Positions 41,191-50,012 of a stretch of 64,000 nucleotides of DNA are shown piece by piece. The stretch is from Acidimicrobiales bacterium (lineage in GTDB: Bacteria; Actinomycetota; Acidimicrobiia; Acidimicrobiales; Aldehydirespiratoraceae). Where the stretch lies: contig JAWKIR010000002.1 of the NCBI GenBank assembly GCA_041394245.1, positions 2,480,001 to 2,544,000 on the forward strand, given 5' to 3'. The notes under the pieces were generated by a model. The model was not told the origin of the DNA, did not search any database, and was given only the letters and a program-made list of their open reading frames with translations. Each line of letters starts with the position of its first letter. Position 1 is the stretch's first letter. The position numbers and the translations under genes are program-made.

Positions 41191-42330
41191 ATGCACAACA
41201 ACCCATACAAGCGACGCTCCCTGTTCGCCGTCACGTTGCTCGTTGTCCTCGGTGTCTTCGCTGCGGCCTGTGGCGATGACAGCGGCGCGACGGATTCCAG
41301 CGACACGACGATCGACGCCAACAGTTCGGGCGACACGAGTTCTGGCGACACGAACACCATGGATGACACTTCGATGGACGGTCTCGAGGGCGAGTATCTC
41401 GTCTCGGGTTCGTCGACCGTCTTCCCGATCGTGCAGCAGCAGGCGGAGGAGTTCGCGGCCCTCGCTCCCGGTGTCGCGATCACCGTGGAAGGCCCGGGCT
41501 CGGGCGACGGCGCGAAGAAGTTCTGCGCCGGCGAAGCACCGATCGCGAATGCCTCGCGGCTGTTCAAGGACGAAGAGATCGAGATCTGCGAGGCCAATGG
41601 CATCGAGTTCATCGAGATCCGGCGGGGCATCGACGGCATCTCGGTGATCACCTCGTCGACCAATGATGCGATCGAGTGTGTGTCGTTCAATGACCTGTAT
41701 GCGTTGTTGTCCGAGGAAGCGTTCGGGTTCGAGAGTTGGGCCGACGCGAATGCGTTGACGTCGGGCTGGGGCGGTACGACGTTCCCGGACGCGCCGCTCG
41801 ACGTGTTCGCGCCGGGTGAGGAGTCGGGCACGTACGACTCGTTCGGCGAGATCGTGATCGAGTCGGTGGCGAGCGGCAAGACCGGGCTCGATCCCGAAGC
41901 CCGCGAGTTCGTCGAGACCATCCGACCCGACTACGCCGCCAATGCCAACGACAACGTCATCATCGAAGGCATCGCCGCGAGTCAGTACTCCCTCGGATGG
42001 GTGGGCTACGCCTTCGCCCACGAGGCGGCCGAGGCCGGCGACGTCAACCTCTTGGCAGTCAGCGTCGAGGACGGCGGCGAGTGCGTCACACCGACGCCGG
42101 AGACGATCGCTGACGCTTCCTTCCCGATCGCCCGCTTCCTCTACACGTACGTCAACGCCGAGGCCGCGGCGACCGACCCGTCGGTCGCCGCCTTCGTCGA
42201 CTACATGATGAGCGACGTCGGCCTCGAATCGGTGCGAGCGGTCGGCTATGTGGACCTCGCCGCGTCGGATCAGGTGCGAGCCCAGGCCGTGTGGAACAAC
42301 CGTCTCGTGGGGGCGGGCCAGTGGGAGTAG
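41191..42330 (+). CDS. pstS: Phosphate ABC transporter substrate-binding lipoprotein PstS
   Basis: PstS, 379 aa, captures periplasmic/extracellular phosphate. The signal peptide (RRSLFAVTLLVVLGVFAAAC) ends in a lipobox, so it is lipid-anchored. A Ser/Thr/Asp-rich linker precedes the binding domain, which has VSGSSTVFPIVQQQAEEF and GPGSGDGAKKFCAGEAPIAN as phosphate-site loops. The start at ATG 41191 follows from the -10 hexamer 7 nt upstream; GTG 41182 overlaps it. The stretch around 41680-41830 uses GCG/TTG codons more than its surroundings. The TAG stop overlaps the pstC start. Confidence 0.93.
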   Translation: MHNNPYKRRSLFAVTLLVVLGVFAAACGDDSGATDSSDTTIDANSSGDTSSGDTNTMDDTSMDGLEGEYLVSGSSTVFPIVQQQAEEFAALAPGVAITVEGPGSGDGAKKFCAGEAPIANASRLFKDEEIEICEANGIEFIEIRRGIDGISVITSSTNDAIECVSFNDLYALLSEEAFGFESWADANALTSGWGGTTFPDAPLDVFAPGEESGTYDSFGEIVIESVASGKTGLDPEAREFVETIRPDYAANANDNVIIEGIAASQYSLGWVGYAFAHEAAEAGDVNLLAVSVEDGGECVTPTPETIADASFPIARFLYTYVNAEAAATDPSVAAFVDYMMSDVGLESVRAVGYVDLAASDQVRAQAVWNNRLVGAGQWE

Positions 42331-43721
42331 TCACCACGCCTGCGCTGTCCCGTCGTGCGACCGCCGCGTTGAGTGAGCCGCTCGCGTTCATCCTCGTTGC
42401 GATGGGAATCGCGTTGGTGGAGTACTTCGTCGCCGGGCCGGTGACCGACTTCGGGCCCTCGAACTTCTGGCTCGCCTTCGTGATGATGGCGATCTGGAAT
42501 GGCTGGGAGTTCGCCGGGGCGACGACTGCGATCGGAGCGCTCACTGGGCAGCACATCGCACTCACCGACGGTACTCCCGCGCCCGTTCTGACGATCGTCA
42601 TCCGTCAACTCGGCCGCTTCGGCGTCCTCTACGGCCTACCGGTCCTCGCCCTCGACTTCAGCGTCGTGGTCGTGCTGGTCATCTGGTCCATCGTCGGGAT
42701 CGTGGTGTGGCGAACTCCTGCCCATCGGGCGCCGTGGGACCTCCTGGCCGGCACGCTCGTGGTCGACGGGTTCGAACGCTCCACGTCGGTCATCGATTTG
42801 CCCGAGATCCACGGCGCCGACGATCTGCGCCTCGAACCCGGCCGGGCCCGCGGCAACCGCCGCGCCGCGCGTGCGATGTTCGCGGCCGGCCTCGCCTCGG
42901 TCGTCGTGAGTGTCCTCATCATCTGGAACATCTTCACCGAGGCCGCGAAGTTCGTTTCCGACAGCGAGTTCGAGTGGGGGATCCTTACCGAACGCGGATG
43001 GTTCCCCCGCGGGGGCGAGTTTGACCTCTCGACATTGTTCGTCGGGACCCTCTGGGTCACCGGCATCGCCATGCTGGTGGCCGGACCCGTCGGTCTCGGC
43101 GTGGCCTTCTACCTCTCCGAGTACGCGTCTCCCCGGGTCCGTCGATTCGTCAAGCCGCTGATCGAGACGCTGGCGAGCATCCCCAGCGTTGTGATCGGTC
43201 TCTTCGCCATCAGCTTCATCGCGCCGACGGTGCTGTCCCGAATCTTCGACGACATCGGCATCTTCTCCATCCTGGCCGCCGGCATCGGTGTCGGTGTCCT
43301 CACCGTGCCGATCATCGCCTCGATCTCCGAGGATGCGATGCGGGCGGTTCCCATGGAACTTCGCGAGGCGAGTTACGGCCTCGGCGGGCGGAAGGTCACG
43401 ACTGCCCTCCGGGTGGTGTTCCCGGCTGCGCTCTCGGGCATCTCGGCGGCGGCGATCGTCGGGGTCTCACGAGCGGTCGGCGAGACGATGGTCGTGTTCA
43501 TCGCCGGCGGTGGCAATGGCATCTTCAACACCGATCCGATCCAACCGGGTCAGACGATCACGGCGGCGATGGCGTCGCTCGGGGCGGGCACCGATCAGGT
43601 CGCCGGCTCGGGCCTCGCGTTCCAGAGCCTCTACTTCCTCGGCGCAGTGCTGTTCGTGATGACCATGTTGTTGAACATCCTCTCCGATGCCGTCGTCCGC
43701 CGCTTCCGGCAGGTCTACTGA
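42321..43721 (+). CDS. pstC: Phosphate ABC transporter permease PstC with N-terminal RDD-like domain
   Basis: 466 aa against about 320 for PstC. Residues about 15-155 form an added membrane module: WNGWEFAGATTAIGALTGQ, ALTDGTPAPVLTIVIRQLG, a membrane segment starting LDFSVVV, and RTPAHRAPWDLLAGTLVV resemble the RDD family. After a linker, the PstC part begins near residue 175, with periplasmic FVSDSEFEWGILTERGWFP, SEYASPRVRRFVKPLIETLA and the cytoplasmic coupling loop ELREASYGLGGRKVTTALR. GTG 42321 overlaps the pstS stop and has GGGGGCGGG upstream. pstA begins on its stop. Confidence 0.9.
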   Translation: MGVVTTPALSRRATAALSEPLAFILVAMGIALVEYFVAGPVTDFGPSNFWLAFVMMAIWNGWEFAGATTAIGALTGQHIALTDGTPAPVLTIVIRQLGRFGVLYGLPVLALDFSVVVVLVIWSIVGIVVWRTPAHRAPWDLLAGTLVVDGFERSTSVIDLPEIHGADDLRLEPGRARGNRRAARAMFAAGLASVVVSVLIIWNIFTEAAKFVSDSEFEWGILTERGWFPRGGEFDLSTLFVGTLWVTGIAMLVAGPVGLGVAFYLSEYASPRVRRFVKPLIETLASIPSVVIGLFAISFIAPTVLSRIFDDIGIFSILAAGIGVGVLTVPIIASISEDAMRAVPMELREASYGLGGRKVTTALRVVFPAALSGISAAAIVGVSRAVGETMVVFIAGGGNGIFNTDPIQPGQTITAAMASLGAGTDQVAGSGLAFQSLYFLGAVLFVMTMLLNILSDAVVRRFRQVY

Positions 43722-44644
43722 TGGCGGTCGCCCGTTCGTCCGTGGTCGATCTCGCCGACCTGAAAGCGAGGAAGGGCGCGGACATCAAGGGCCAGATATT
43801 CCTCGGCCTCCTTCTGATCTCGGTAGCTCTTGCCTTTGCCATGGTGGGAGCCGTCTTCTGGAATGTGATCGTCGAGGCCTGGGACGTCCTGTCCGGGCGC
43901 CTCTGGGACTTCGTCCGGTCGCCGTCGTCGTCCGATCCGGCTCAGGCCGGCGTTGCCCAGGGAATCCGCGGCAGTCTCCTGATCGCCGGGATCGTGATGC
44001 TGACCTTCCCGATCGGCATCGCAGGCGCGGTCTATCTCGAGGAGTACGCGAACGACACGATCGCGACCCGGCTGATCCAGGTGACCGTCCGAAATCTCGC
44101 CGGCGTTCCCTCGATCGTCTACGGCCTGCTCGGTCTGGCCGTCTTCGTGCAGGGACTTCGCGGACTGACGGGCGGCTCCTCCGTGGTCGCCGCCGGCATC
44201 ACGCTCGCCGTGCTCGTGCTGCCCGTGGTGGTGATCACCTCGGCCGAGGCTGTCCGGGCGGTGCCGGCGTCGTTGCGCGAGGGAGCTTACGGGCTCGGGG
44301 CCACCCAGTGGGAAGTGATCCGCTCGCAGGTGATCCCGGCAGCGATGCCCGGCATCCTCACCGGCACGGTTCTCGCCATCGCCCGGGCCCTCGGCGAAGC
44401 GGCTCCGTTGCTCGTGATCGGGGCGGCGGGCTTCTACACGACCGGCAACAACGACTTTCTCGAACAACTCCAGGGCGCTTTCACCGCCCTGCCGATGAAC
44501 ATCGCCAATTTCTCTCGACTCCCGGCCCAGACCTGGCGCGGCCACGCTGCGGCCGCGAGTGTGGTGCTGCTGGCGATGGTCTTCCTGATCAATCTCGTGG
44601 CGATCGTCGCTCGAGCCCGAATCTCCAAGAAACTCGGACGCTGA
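43721..44644 (+). CDS. pstA: Phosphate ABC transporter permease PstA
   Basis: PstA, 307 aa, the second permease of the Pst importer. About six membrane segments; EYANDTIATRLIQVTVRNLA, GVPSIVYGLLGLAVFVQG and the coupling loop SLREGAYGLGATQWEVIRS are diagnostic. A cytoplasmic N-terminus precedes the first helix. It overlaps pstC and pstB by one base each (TGATG). Confidence 0.95.
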   Translation: MAVARSSVVDLADLKARKGADIKGQIFLGLLLISVALAFAMVGAVFWNVIVEAWDVLSGRLWDFVRSPSSSDPAQAGVAQGIRGSLLIAGIVMLTFPIGIAGAVYLEEYANDTIATRLIQVTVRNLAGVPSIVYGLLGLAVFVQGLRGLTGGSSVVAAGITLAVLVLPVVVITSAEAVRAVPASLREGAYGLGATQWEVIRSQVIPAAMPGILTGTVLAIARALGEAAPLLVIGAAGFYTTGNNDFLEQLQGAFTALPMNIANFSRLPAQTWRGHAAAASVVLLAMVFLINLVAIVARARISKKLGR

Positions 44645-45504
44645 TGCACATGACCGAATCCGAAACCCGTCCCGTCACCCGGCTCGCGCCCGACCTCGAA
44701 GTCATCGCGGACGACACCGCGGTCGCCGACCACGTGTTCAGCGTCCGCGATCTCAGCGTCTTCTACGGCGATCTGCGTGCGGTGGCCGATGTCAACCTCG
44801 ATGTCCGTGAGCGAGAGATCACGGCGTTCATCGGCCCTTCCGGGTGCGGGAAGTCGACGGTTCTGCGTTGCTTCAACCGCATGAACGACCTGATCGACAT
44901 CGCCCGCGTCGAGGGCAGCGTGCTCTATCACGGCGTCGATCTCTACGACCCCAGAGTCGACCCTGTCGCAGTGAGGCGTCGGGTCGGCATGGTGTTCCAG
45001 AAGCCGAATCCGTTCCCAAAGTCGATCTACGACAATGTCGCGTACGGTCCCAAGGTCGCGGGACAAAAGGGCAACCTCGACGAGGTGGTCGAGAAATCCC
45101 TGCGAAGCGCCGGCTTGTGGGACGAGGTCAAGGACCGGTTGGGTGAATCGGCGCTCGGGATGTCGGGTGGCCAGCAACAACGGCTGTGTATCGCTCGTGC
45201 GATTGCGATCAACCCGGACGTCCTCTTGATGGACGAGCCCTGCTCCGCGCTCGATCCGATCGCCACCGGGCGAATCGAAGAGCTCATGAAGGAGATCCAG
45301 AACGACTACACGATCGTCATCGTGACCCACAACATGCAGCAGGCAGCGCGAGTGAGCGACCGTACCGCCTTCTTCACCGCCGAGCTGGATGAGGGCACCG
45401 GCCAGCGACGGGGCAAACTTGTCGAACTCGGCGAGACCGGCACCATCTTCTCGAACCCGACCGACGAGCGGACCGAGGCGTATGTGACCGGCCGGTTCGG
45501 CTGA
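44644..45504 (+). CDS. pstB: Phosphate ABC transporter ATPase PstB
   Basis: PstB, 286 aa. Walker A GPSGCGKSTVLRCFNRMND, the PstB-specific FQKPNPFPKSIYDNVAYGP, signature LGMSGGQQQRLCIARAI and Walker B VLLMDEPCSALDPIATGRIE are present. The first ~35 residues are an extra tail before the domain (HVFSVRDLSVFYGDLRAV). ATG 44644 overlaps pstA; MHM gives a second ATG at 44650. Confidence 0.96.
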   Translation: MHMTESETRPVTRLAPDLEVIADDTAVADHVFSVRDLSVFYGDLRAVADVNLDVREREITAFIGPSGCGKSTVLRCFNRMNDLIDIARVEGSVLYHGVDLYDPRVDPVAVRRRVGMVFQKPNPFPKSIYDNVAYGPKVAGQKGNLDEVVEKSLRSAGLWDEVKDRLGESALGMSGGQQQRLCIARAIAINPDVLLMDEPCSALDPIATGRIEELMKEIQNDYTIVIVTHNMQQAARVSDRTAFFTAELDEGTGQRRGKLVELGETGTIFSNPTDERTEAYVTGRFG

Positions 45505-45523
45505 GTGGTCGTTAGGAGACCCC

Positions 45524-46981
45524 GTGAACGAGATCCGCACCAGCCTGGACGAACGCCTCCACCTGATTGAGGACCGGCTGTTGGCGATGACAGAACTGGT
45601 CGCCGAGCGGGTCGGCACCGTCACCTCTGCCATGCTCGAAGGCGACGTGGACACGGCAGACACGCTCGTGGCTGCCGACGACGACATCGATCTGCTCTCC
45701 CTGCAGGTCGAAGAGGGCTGCATCGACACGCTCGTGCGAGAGCAGCCGGTCGCCACCGACTTGCGCTTCGTCGTCGCGGCGATGCACATGAACATGGACA
45801 TCGAGCGCAGTGGCGACCTCGTGAGCAACATCGCGAAGGCGATCGGTCGTCTCCAGGGCGCACATCCCGACGATCATGTCCGCGACCTCGTTGCTCGGAT
45901 GAGCTCGCAGGCCCAGCTGCTGCTGCGGCGCGCCGCAGAGGCGTTCCGCAGTCGCGACTCTCAGCTGGCCGGTTCCATCAACGAGCTCGACGATGTGCTC
46001 GACGATCTCCACTACCGCTACATCCAGCATGTGATCGCTGACGCGCGGCGCGGTGCGCTCGATCCTCAGCAGTCGCTGCAGCTTGCGCTCGTGGGACGCT
46101 TCTACGAACGGATCGGGGACCATGCCGAGAATCTCGGCGAACGAGTTCGCTACATCATCGACGGATGGCTCCCCGAGGCGCAGGCTGCCGAGCGCGCCCG
46201 CGCCCGCCAGGAGACAGGTGAGCAGCGGCCGACCCGCGGTTTGGCGGTGATCGATTCGATCGCGGCGGAGCGGCGAATCGATGCAATCCGCCGAGACTTC
46301 GTCGCCAACGTGTCGCACGAGCTCAAGACTCCCGTCGGGGCGATGTCGTTGCTGGCCGAGACGCTCGTGAACGAGGACGACCCGACAGATCGACTCCGAC
46401 TCTCCGAGATGCTGCAGAAGGAAGCGCAGCGCGTCGAGGACATCATCGATGACCTCCTCGAGCTGACCAGGCTCGAGGAAGCCGCAACCGGTGAGGACGA
46501 CATCGACGTCGACGAGCTCGTCCAGAGCGCCGTCGACAAAGTGAGGGCGTTCGCGGGCACGCACCGCGTGGAGGTCGCGACCGTCGGACTTCCCTCGGGT
46601 TTGCGGCTGCGGGGTGAGCGCCGACAACTCGTCCGGGCGCTCACCAATCTGCTCGACAACGGCGTCCGCTACTCCGAGGCCGATCAGCGCATCACGATCA
46701 CCGTAGAGCCGCGCGAGGGTTCCGTTGCCATCATCGTGAAGGACGAAGGCGTCGGCATTCCCCGCGCCGAACTCGAGCGGGTGTTCGAACGGTTCTACCG
46801 CGTCGATCGGGCGCGCAGCCGCGAGACTGGTGGTACCGGGCTCGGCTTGGCCATCGTCAGGCATGTCGCGCAGAACCACGGCGGGCGGGTGCTGGTCGAG
46901 TCGAAGCCGGGCGAAGGATCCAGCTTCTCGATGCAGCTGCCGCTCGCGGGCGCGGATGCGGCCGACGCCGAGTCGACGTGA
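45524..46981 (+). CDS. PhoU-histidine kinase fusion protein
   Basis: 485 aa. Residues about 1-215 are two PhoU repeats with the metal-binding signatures MNMDIERSGDLVSNIAKAI and FYERIGDHAENLGERV. After a short linker comes a HisKA domain (DFVANVSHELKTP, phospho-acceptor His265) and a HATPase domain (N box TNLLDNGVRYSE, G1 DEGVGIP, G2 GGTGLGLAIVRH). There is no membrane segment. It therefore replaces separate phoU and phoR/senX3 and probably senses Pst activity by direct contact. AGGAG (45514-45518) is 5 nt before GTG 45524. It overlaps the response-regulator gene by 4 nt and is co-oriented with pstSCAB. Confidence 0.92.
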   Translation: MNEIRTSLDERLHLIEDRLLAMTELVAERVGTVTSAMLEGDVDTADTLVAADDDIDLLSLQVEEGCIDTLVREQPVATDLRFVVAAMHMNMDIERSGDLVSNIAKAIGRLQGAHPDDHVRDLVARMSSQAQLLLRRAAEAFRSRDSQLAGSINELDDVLDDLHYRYIQHVIADARRGALDPQQSLQLALVGRFYERIGDHAENLGERVRYIIDGWLPEAQAAERARARQETGEQRPTRGLAVIDSIAAERRIDAIRRDFVANVSHELKTPVGAMSLLAETLVNEDDPTDRLRLSEMLQKEAQRVEDIIDDLLELTRLEEAATGEDDIDVDELVQSAVDKVRAFAGTHRVEVATVGLPSGLRLRGERRQLVRALTNLLDNGVRYSEADQRITITVEPREGSVAIIVKDEGVGIPRAELERVFERFYRVDRARSRETGGTGLGLAIVRHVAQNHGGRVLVESKPGEGSSFSMQLPLAGADAADAEST

Positions 46982-47676
46982 ACCCGGGCATCAGCATTCT
47001 CGTGGTGGACGACGAACCGTCGTTTCGCGAGGGGCTGCGTCAAGCACTCAAGCAGGAGGGCTTCATCGTCCACCTCGCCGCAGACGGCGAGGAGGCGCTC
47101 GAGGTGTGGCGGGCTCACAAGCCCGACCTCGTCCTCCTCGACGTGATGTTGCCCAGGATGTCAGGAATCGACGTCTGCCGCGAGATCCGCTCCGTGGACG
47201 AGACGCCGGTGATCATGGTGTCGGCCCGCAACGAGGAGATCGATGCAGTGGTCGCGCTCGAAGTCGGCGCCGATGACTATGTGGCCAAGCCGTATCGGGT
47301 CCGGGAGCTCGTGGCCCGTATGCGTACCGTGCTGCGACGAGCGAGCGCGGCGGCGCCGGGAGTCGGCGGCGACGTCGTCGTGCTCGAGGCCGGGGAGCTG
47401 CGTCTCGACCGTGAGCGCCATGAGGTGACGGTCAAGGGTGAAGAAGTGCAGCTCCCGCTGAAAGAGTTCGAACTGCTCGCCCTGCTGATGGACAACAAAG
47501 GACTGGTGGTCACCCGTCAGACGCTCATCGACCGGGTGTGGGGCTACGACTACGTCGGCGACACGAAGACGCTCGACGTCCACATCAAGCGTCTCCGGGC
47601 CAAGGTCGAACCCAACCCCGACACCCCCGAGCTGATCGTCACCATCCGCGGCCTCGGCTACAAACTCGTCGCCTGA
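46978..47676 (+). CDS. RegX3/PhoP-like OmpR-family response regulator
   Basis: 232 aa. The receiver has the acidic pair DD11-12, phospho-acceptor Asp55 in LVLLDVMLPRMSG, Thr/Ser in VIMVSARNEE and Lys in DDYVAKPYRVRELVAR. The winged-helix DNA-binding domain (about 130-232) has LPLKEFELLALLMDNKG and TLDVHIKRLRAKVE. It overlaps the PhoU-kinase gene (GTGA), so it is the cognate regulator. It is the best candidate to bind the repeats at 41107-41150. Confidence 0.93.
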   Translation: MNPGISILVVDDEPSFREGLRQALKQEGFIVHLAADGEEALEVWRAHKPDLVLLDVMLPRMSGIDVCREIRSVDETPVIMVSARNEEIDAVVALEVGADDYVAKPYRVRELVARMRTVLRRASAAAPGVGGDVVVLEAGELRLDRERHEVTVKGEEVQLPLKEFELLALLMDNKGLVVTRQTLIDRVWGYDYVGDTKTLDVHIKRLRAKVEPNPDTPELIVTIRGLGYKLVA

Positions 47677-47690
47677 GAAAGTATCCGGGG

Positions 47691-47729
47691 GTCAGACACC
47701 CATACCTTCTCGTGTAGCGGGTGTCTGAC
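47691..47729. repeat. Inverted repeat GTCAGACACCC / GGGTGTCTGAC after the pst operon
   Basis: Perfect 11-bp arms (47691-47701 and 47719-47729) with a 17-nt loop, 14 nt after the regulator stop. The right arm contains GGTGTCTGACACC (47720-47732), the same short palindrome as at 14217-14229. It could terminate the pst operon or be a REP-like element. Confidence 0.7.
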
Positions 47730-47765
47730 ACCGGTGTGGCGGGGCAGGGTGTCAGATGTCGTCGG

Positions 47766-47771
47766 TAGGGT
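47766..47771 (+). promoter_or_regulatory. -10 hexamer TAGGGT for leaderless pcrA
   Basis: TAGGGT ends 6 nt before GTG 47778. Confidence 0.55.
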
Positions 47772-47777
47772 GGCCGG

Positions 47778-50012
47778 GTGCCCGACTCGTCCCTCTTCGA
47801 TGGCCTGAACCCGGCCCAGTTCGATGCCGTCGTCCACACCGGTGGGCCGCTGCTGGTCGTCGCCGGCGCGGGATCGGGCAAGACGCGTGTGCTCACCCAT
47901 CGCATCGCCCACCTGATCGACGAGGGACTGTCGCCGTTCGAGATTCTCGCCATCACCTTCACCAACAAGGCCGCGGGGGAGATGAAGCACCGGGTCGGTG
48001 GGCTCGTCGGGCCTGTCGCCGAGCGGATGTGGGTCTCCACGTTCCACTCGGCCTGCGTTCGCATTCTGCGCCGCGATGTCGAGCGGCTCGGATTCCCGTC
48101 GCGGTTCTCGATCTACGACCAGGCCGACGCCGTACGCCTCGTGGGCTACGTCATCCGCGATCTCAACCTCGACCCGAAGCGGTTCCCGCCCCGCTCGGTC
48201 CACGCCGCCATCTCTGCGGCGAAGAACGACAACATCAGCGCGATGGTCTACGCCGAAGAGGCACAGCAGATCTTCGAGCGCAAGATCGCCGACGTCTACT
48301 TCGAATACCAGAAGCGTCTGCTGACGGCCGGGGCGATGGACTTCGATGATCTGCTGCAGCGGACGGTCGAGCTCTTCCGTACCCATCCCGACGTGCTCGA
48401 CAGTTGGCGACGCCGGTTCGGCCACGTCCTCGTCGACGAGTACCAGGACACCAACCCGGTCCAGAACGATCTGGTGCTGATGCTCAGCGAGGAGCACCGT
48501 CAGGTGACCGTCGTGGGCGACAGTGACCAATCGATCTACCGGTTCCGCGGCGCCGACATCCGCAACATCCTCGAGTTCGAGGAGGCGTTCCCCGACGCGA
48601 GCGTGGTCGTGCTCGAGCAGAACTATCGCTCCACACAGTCGATCCTCGATGCTGCGAACGCGGTCATCGCCAAGAACATCGGCCGCAAGCCCAAGGACCT
48701 CTGGACCGACCAGGGGCCGGGCGAGAAGATCGTCCGCTACCACGCCGACGACGAGTCCGACGAGTCGCAATACGTCGCCAACGAGATCGCCCGGCTCCAC
48801 GATCACGAGCAGGTCCGCTACGACGAGATCGCGGTCTTCTACCGAGCCAACGCCCAGTCCCGTGTGCTCGAGGAGTTCCTGCTGCGGGTCGGCATCCCCT
48901 ACAAGGTCGTCGGCGGCACCCGTTTCTATGACCGTCGTGAGATCAAGGACGCCATCGCCTACCTGCGGGCCATCGTCAATCCCACCGACGAGGTGTCGGT
49001 CAAGCGGGTGATCAACGTCCCAAAGCGCGGAGTGGGCGATTCCTCCATCGGCAAGCTCGATGCGTGGGCCAACGCGACCGGCGAGTCCTTCGACCAGGCC
49101 GTGGTCCGATTCGACGAGGCCGGGGTCACCGGGCGAGCCGCCACGGGTCTCGAGAAGTTCCTCGTGCTGACCACCGAGATCCGCAAGCTCGATGCCGGTC
49201 CCGCCACGATCATCGAGGAGGCGCTCGATCGGTCGGGCTACCTCGAGGAGCTGCAGGCCGAGCGTTCGGTCGAGGCCGAAGGCCGGCTCGAGAACCTCTC
49301 GGAGCTCGTCGGTATGGCCCGCGACTACGAGACGGTCGACGAGTTCCTCGAGCAGATCTCGCTCGTCAGCGACACCGACGACACCGATGACGACGAGTCG
49401 ACCGTGACGCTCATGACCCTCCACTCGGCCAAGGGGCTCGAGTACCCGTACGTGTTCATCATCGGGATGGAGGACGGCGTCTTCCCCCACATCCGTTCGC
49501 TCGGTGAACCCCACGAGCTCGAGGAAGAACGGCGTCTCGCCTACGTCGGGATCACCCGGGCGATGCAGAAGCTCTATCTCACCAACGCGTGGAGCCGGAT
49601 GCTCCACGGGACGACGCAATACAACCCGCCGAGCCGGTTCCTCGACGAGATCCCGTCAGAGCTGGTCGAAGAGGTCGGCGGCTCGCGACTGCGCAGCCGA
49701 CGCGACCGGAGTTCCTACGGAAGCAGCGGCACCAGCTACGGCGGCGATCGTCAGCGGATCGGCGCCGAGCGTGAGCGTGCGCACCGCGACCGAGTGGTCG
49801 AGCAGGCCATGGCCGCAGGCAGCGCACCGACACCGTCGGGGGCGGAAACCATGGGCCTGCGGATCGGCGACGATGTGCGTCACGCTCAGTGGGGCGAGGG
49901 GATCATCATCGACATCGAGGGATCGGGCGACAAGGCCGAGGCCAGCGTGCATTTCCCCAGCGTCGGCGAGAAGCGACTCCTGCTCTCGTGGGCTCCGCTC
50001 GAGAAACTCTGA
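47778..50012 (+). CDS. pcrA: ATP-dependent DNA helicase PcrA/UvrD
   Basis: SF1A 3'-5' helicase, 744 aa, for repair and replication-conflict resolution. Motif I is VVAGAGSGKTRVLTHRIAH, Ia AITFTNKAAGEMK, II VDEYQDTNPVQ, III VVGDSDQSIYRFRGAD, IV QNYRST, V TLMTLHSAKGLEYPYVFI, VI RRLAYVGITRAMQKLYL. The C-terminal domain GDDVRHAQWGEGIIIDIEG is the Tudor-like RNA-polymerase-interaction fold of PcrA. GTG 47778 is supported by the -10 hexamer and the short normal N-terminus. Confidence 0.95.
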   Translation: MPDSSLFDGLNPAQFDAVVHTGGPLLVVAGAGSGKTRVLTHRIAHLIDEGLSPFEILAITFTNKAAGEMKHRVGGLVGPVAERMWVSTFHSACVRILRRDVERLGFPSRFSIYDQADAVRLVGYVIRDLNLDPKRFPPRSVHAAISAAKNDNISAMVYAEEAQQIFERKIADVYFEYQKRLLTAGAMDFDDLLQRTVELFRTHPDVLDSWRRRFGHVLVDEYQDTNPVQNDLVLMLSEEHRQVTVVGDSDQSIYRFRGADIRNILEFEEAFPDASVVVLEQNYRSTQSILDAANAVIAKNIGRKPKDLWTDQGPGEKIVRYHADDESDESQYVANEIARLHDHEQVRYDEIAVFYRANAQSRVLEEFLLRVGIPYKVVGGTRFYDRREIKDAIAYLRAIVNPTDEVSVKRVINVPKRGVGDSSIGKLDAWANATGESFDQAVVRFDEAGVTGRAATGLEKFLVLTTEIRKLDAGPATIIEEALDRSGYLEELQAERSVEAEGRLENLSELVGMARDYETVDEFLEQISLVSDTDDTDDDESTVTLMTLHSAKGLEYPYVFIIGMEDGVFPHIRSLGEPHELEEERRLAYVGITRAMQKLYLTNAWSRMLHGTTQYNPPSRFLDEIPSELVEEVGGSRLRSRRDRSSYGSSGTSYGGDRQRIGAERERAHRDRVVEQAMAAGSAPTPSGAETMGLRIGDDVRHAQWGEGIIIDIEGSGDKAEASVHFPSVGEKRLLLSWAPLEKL

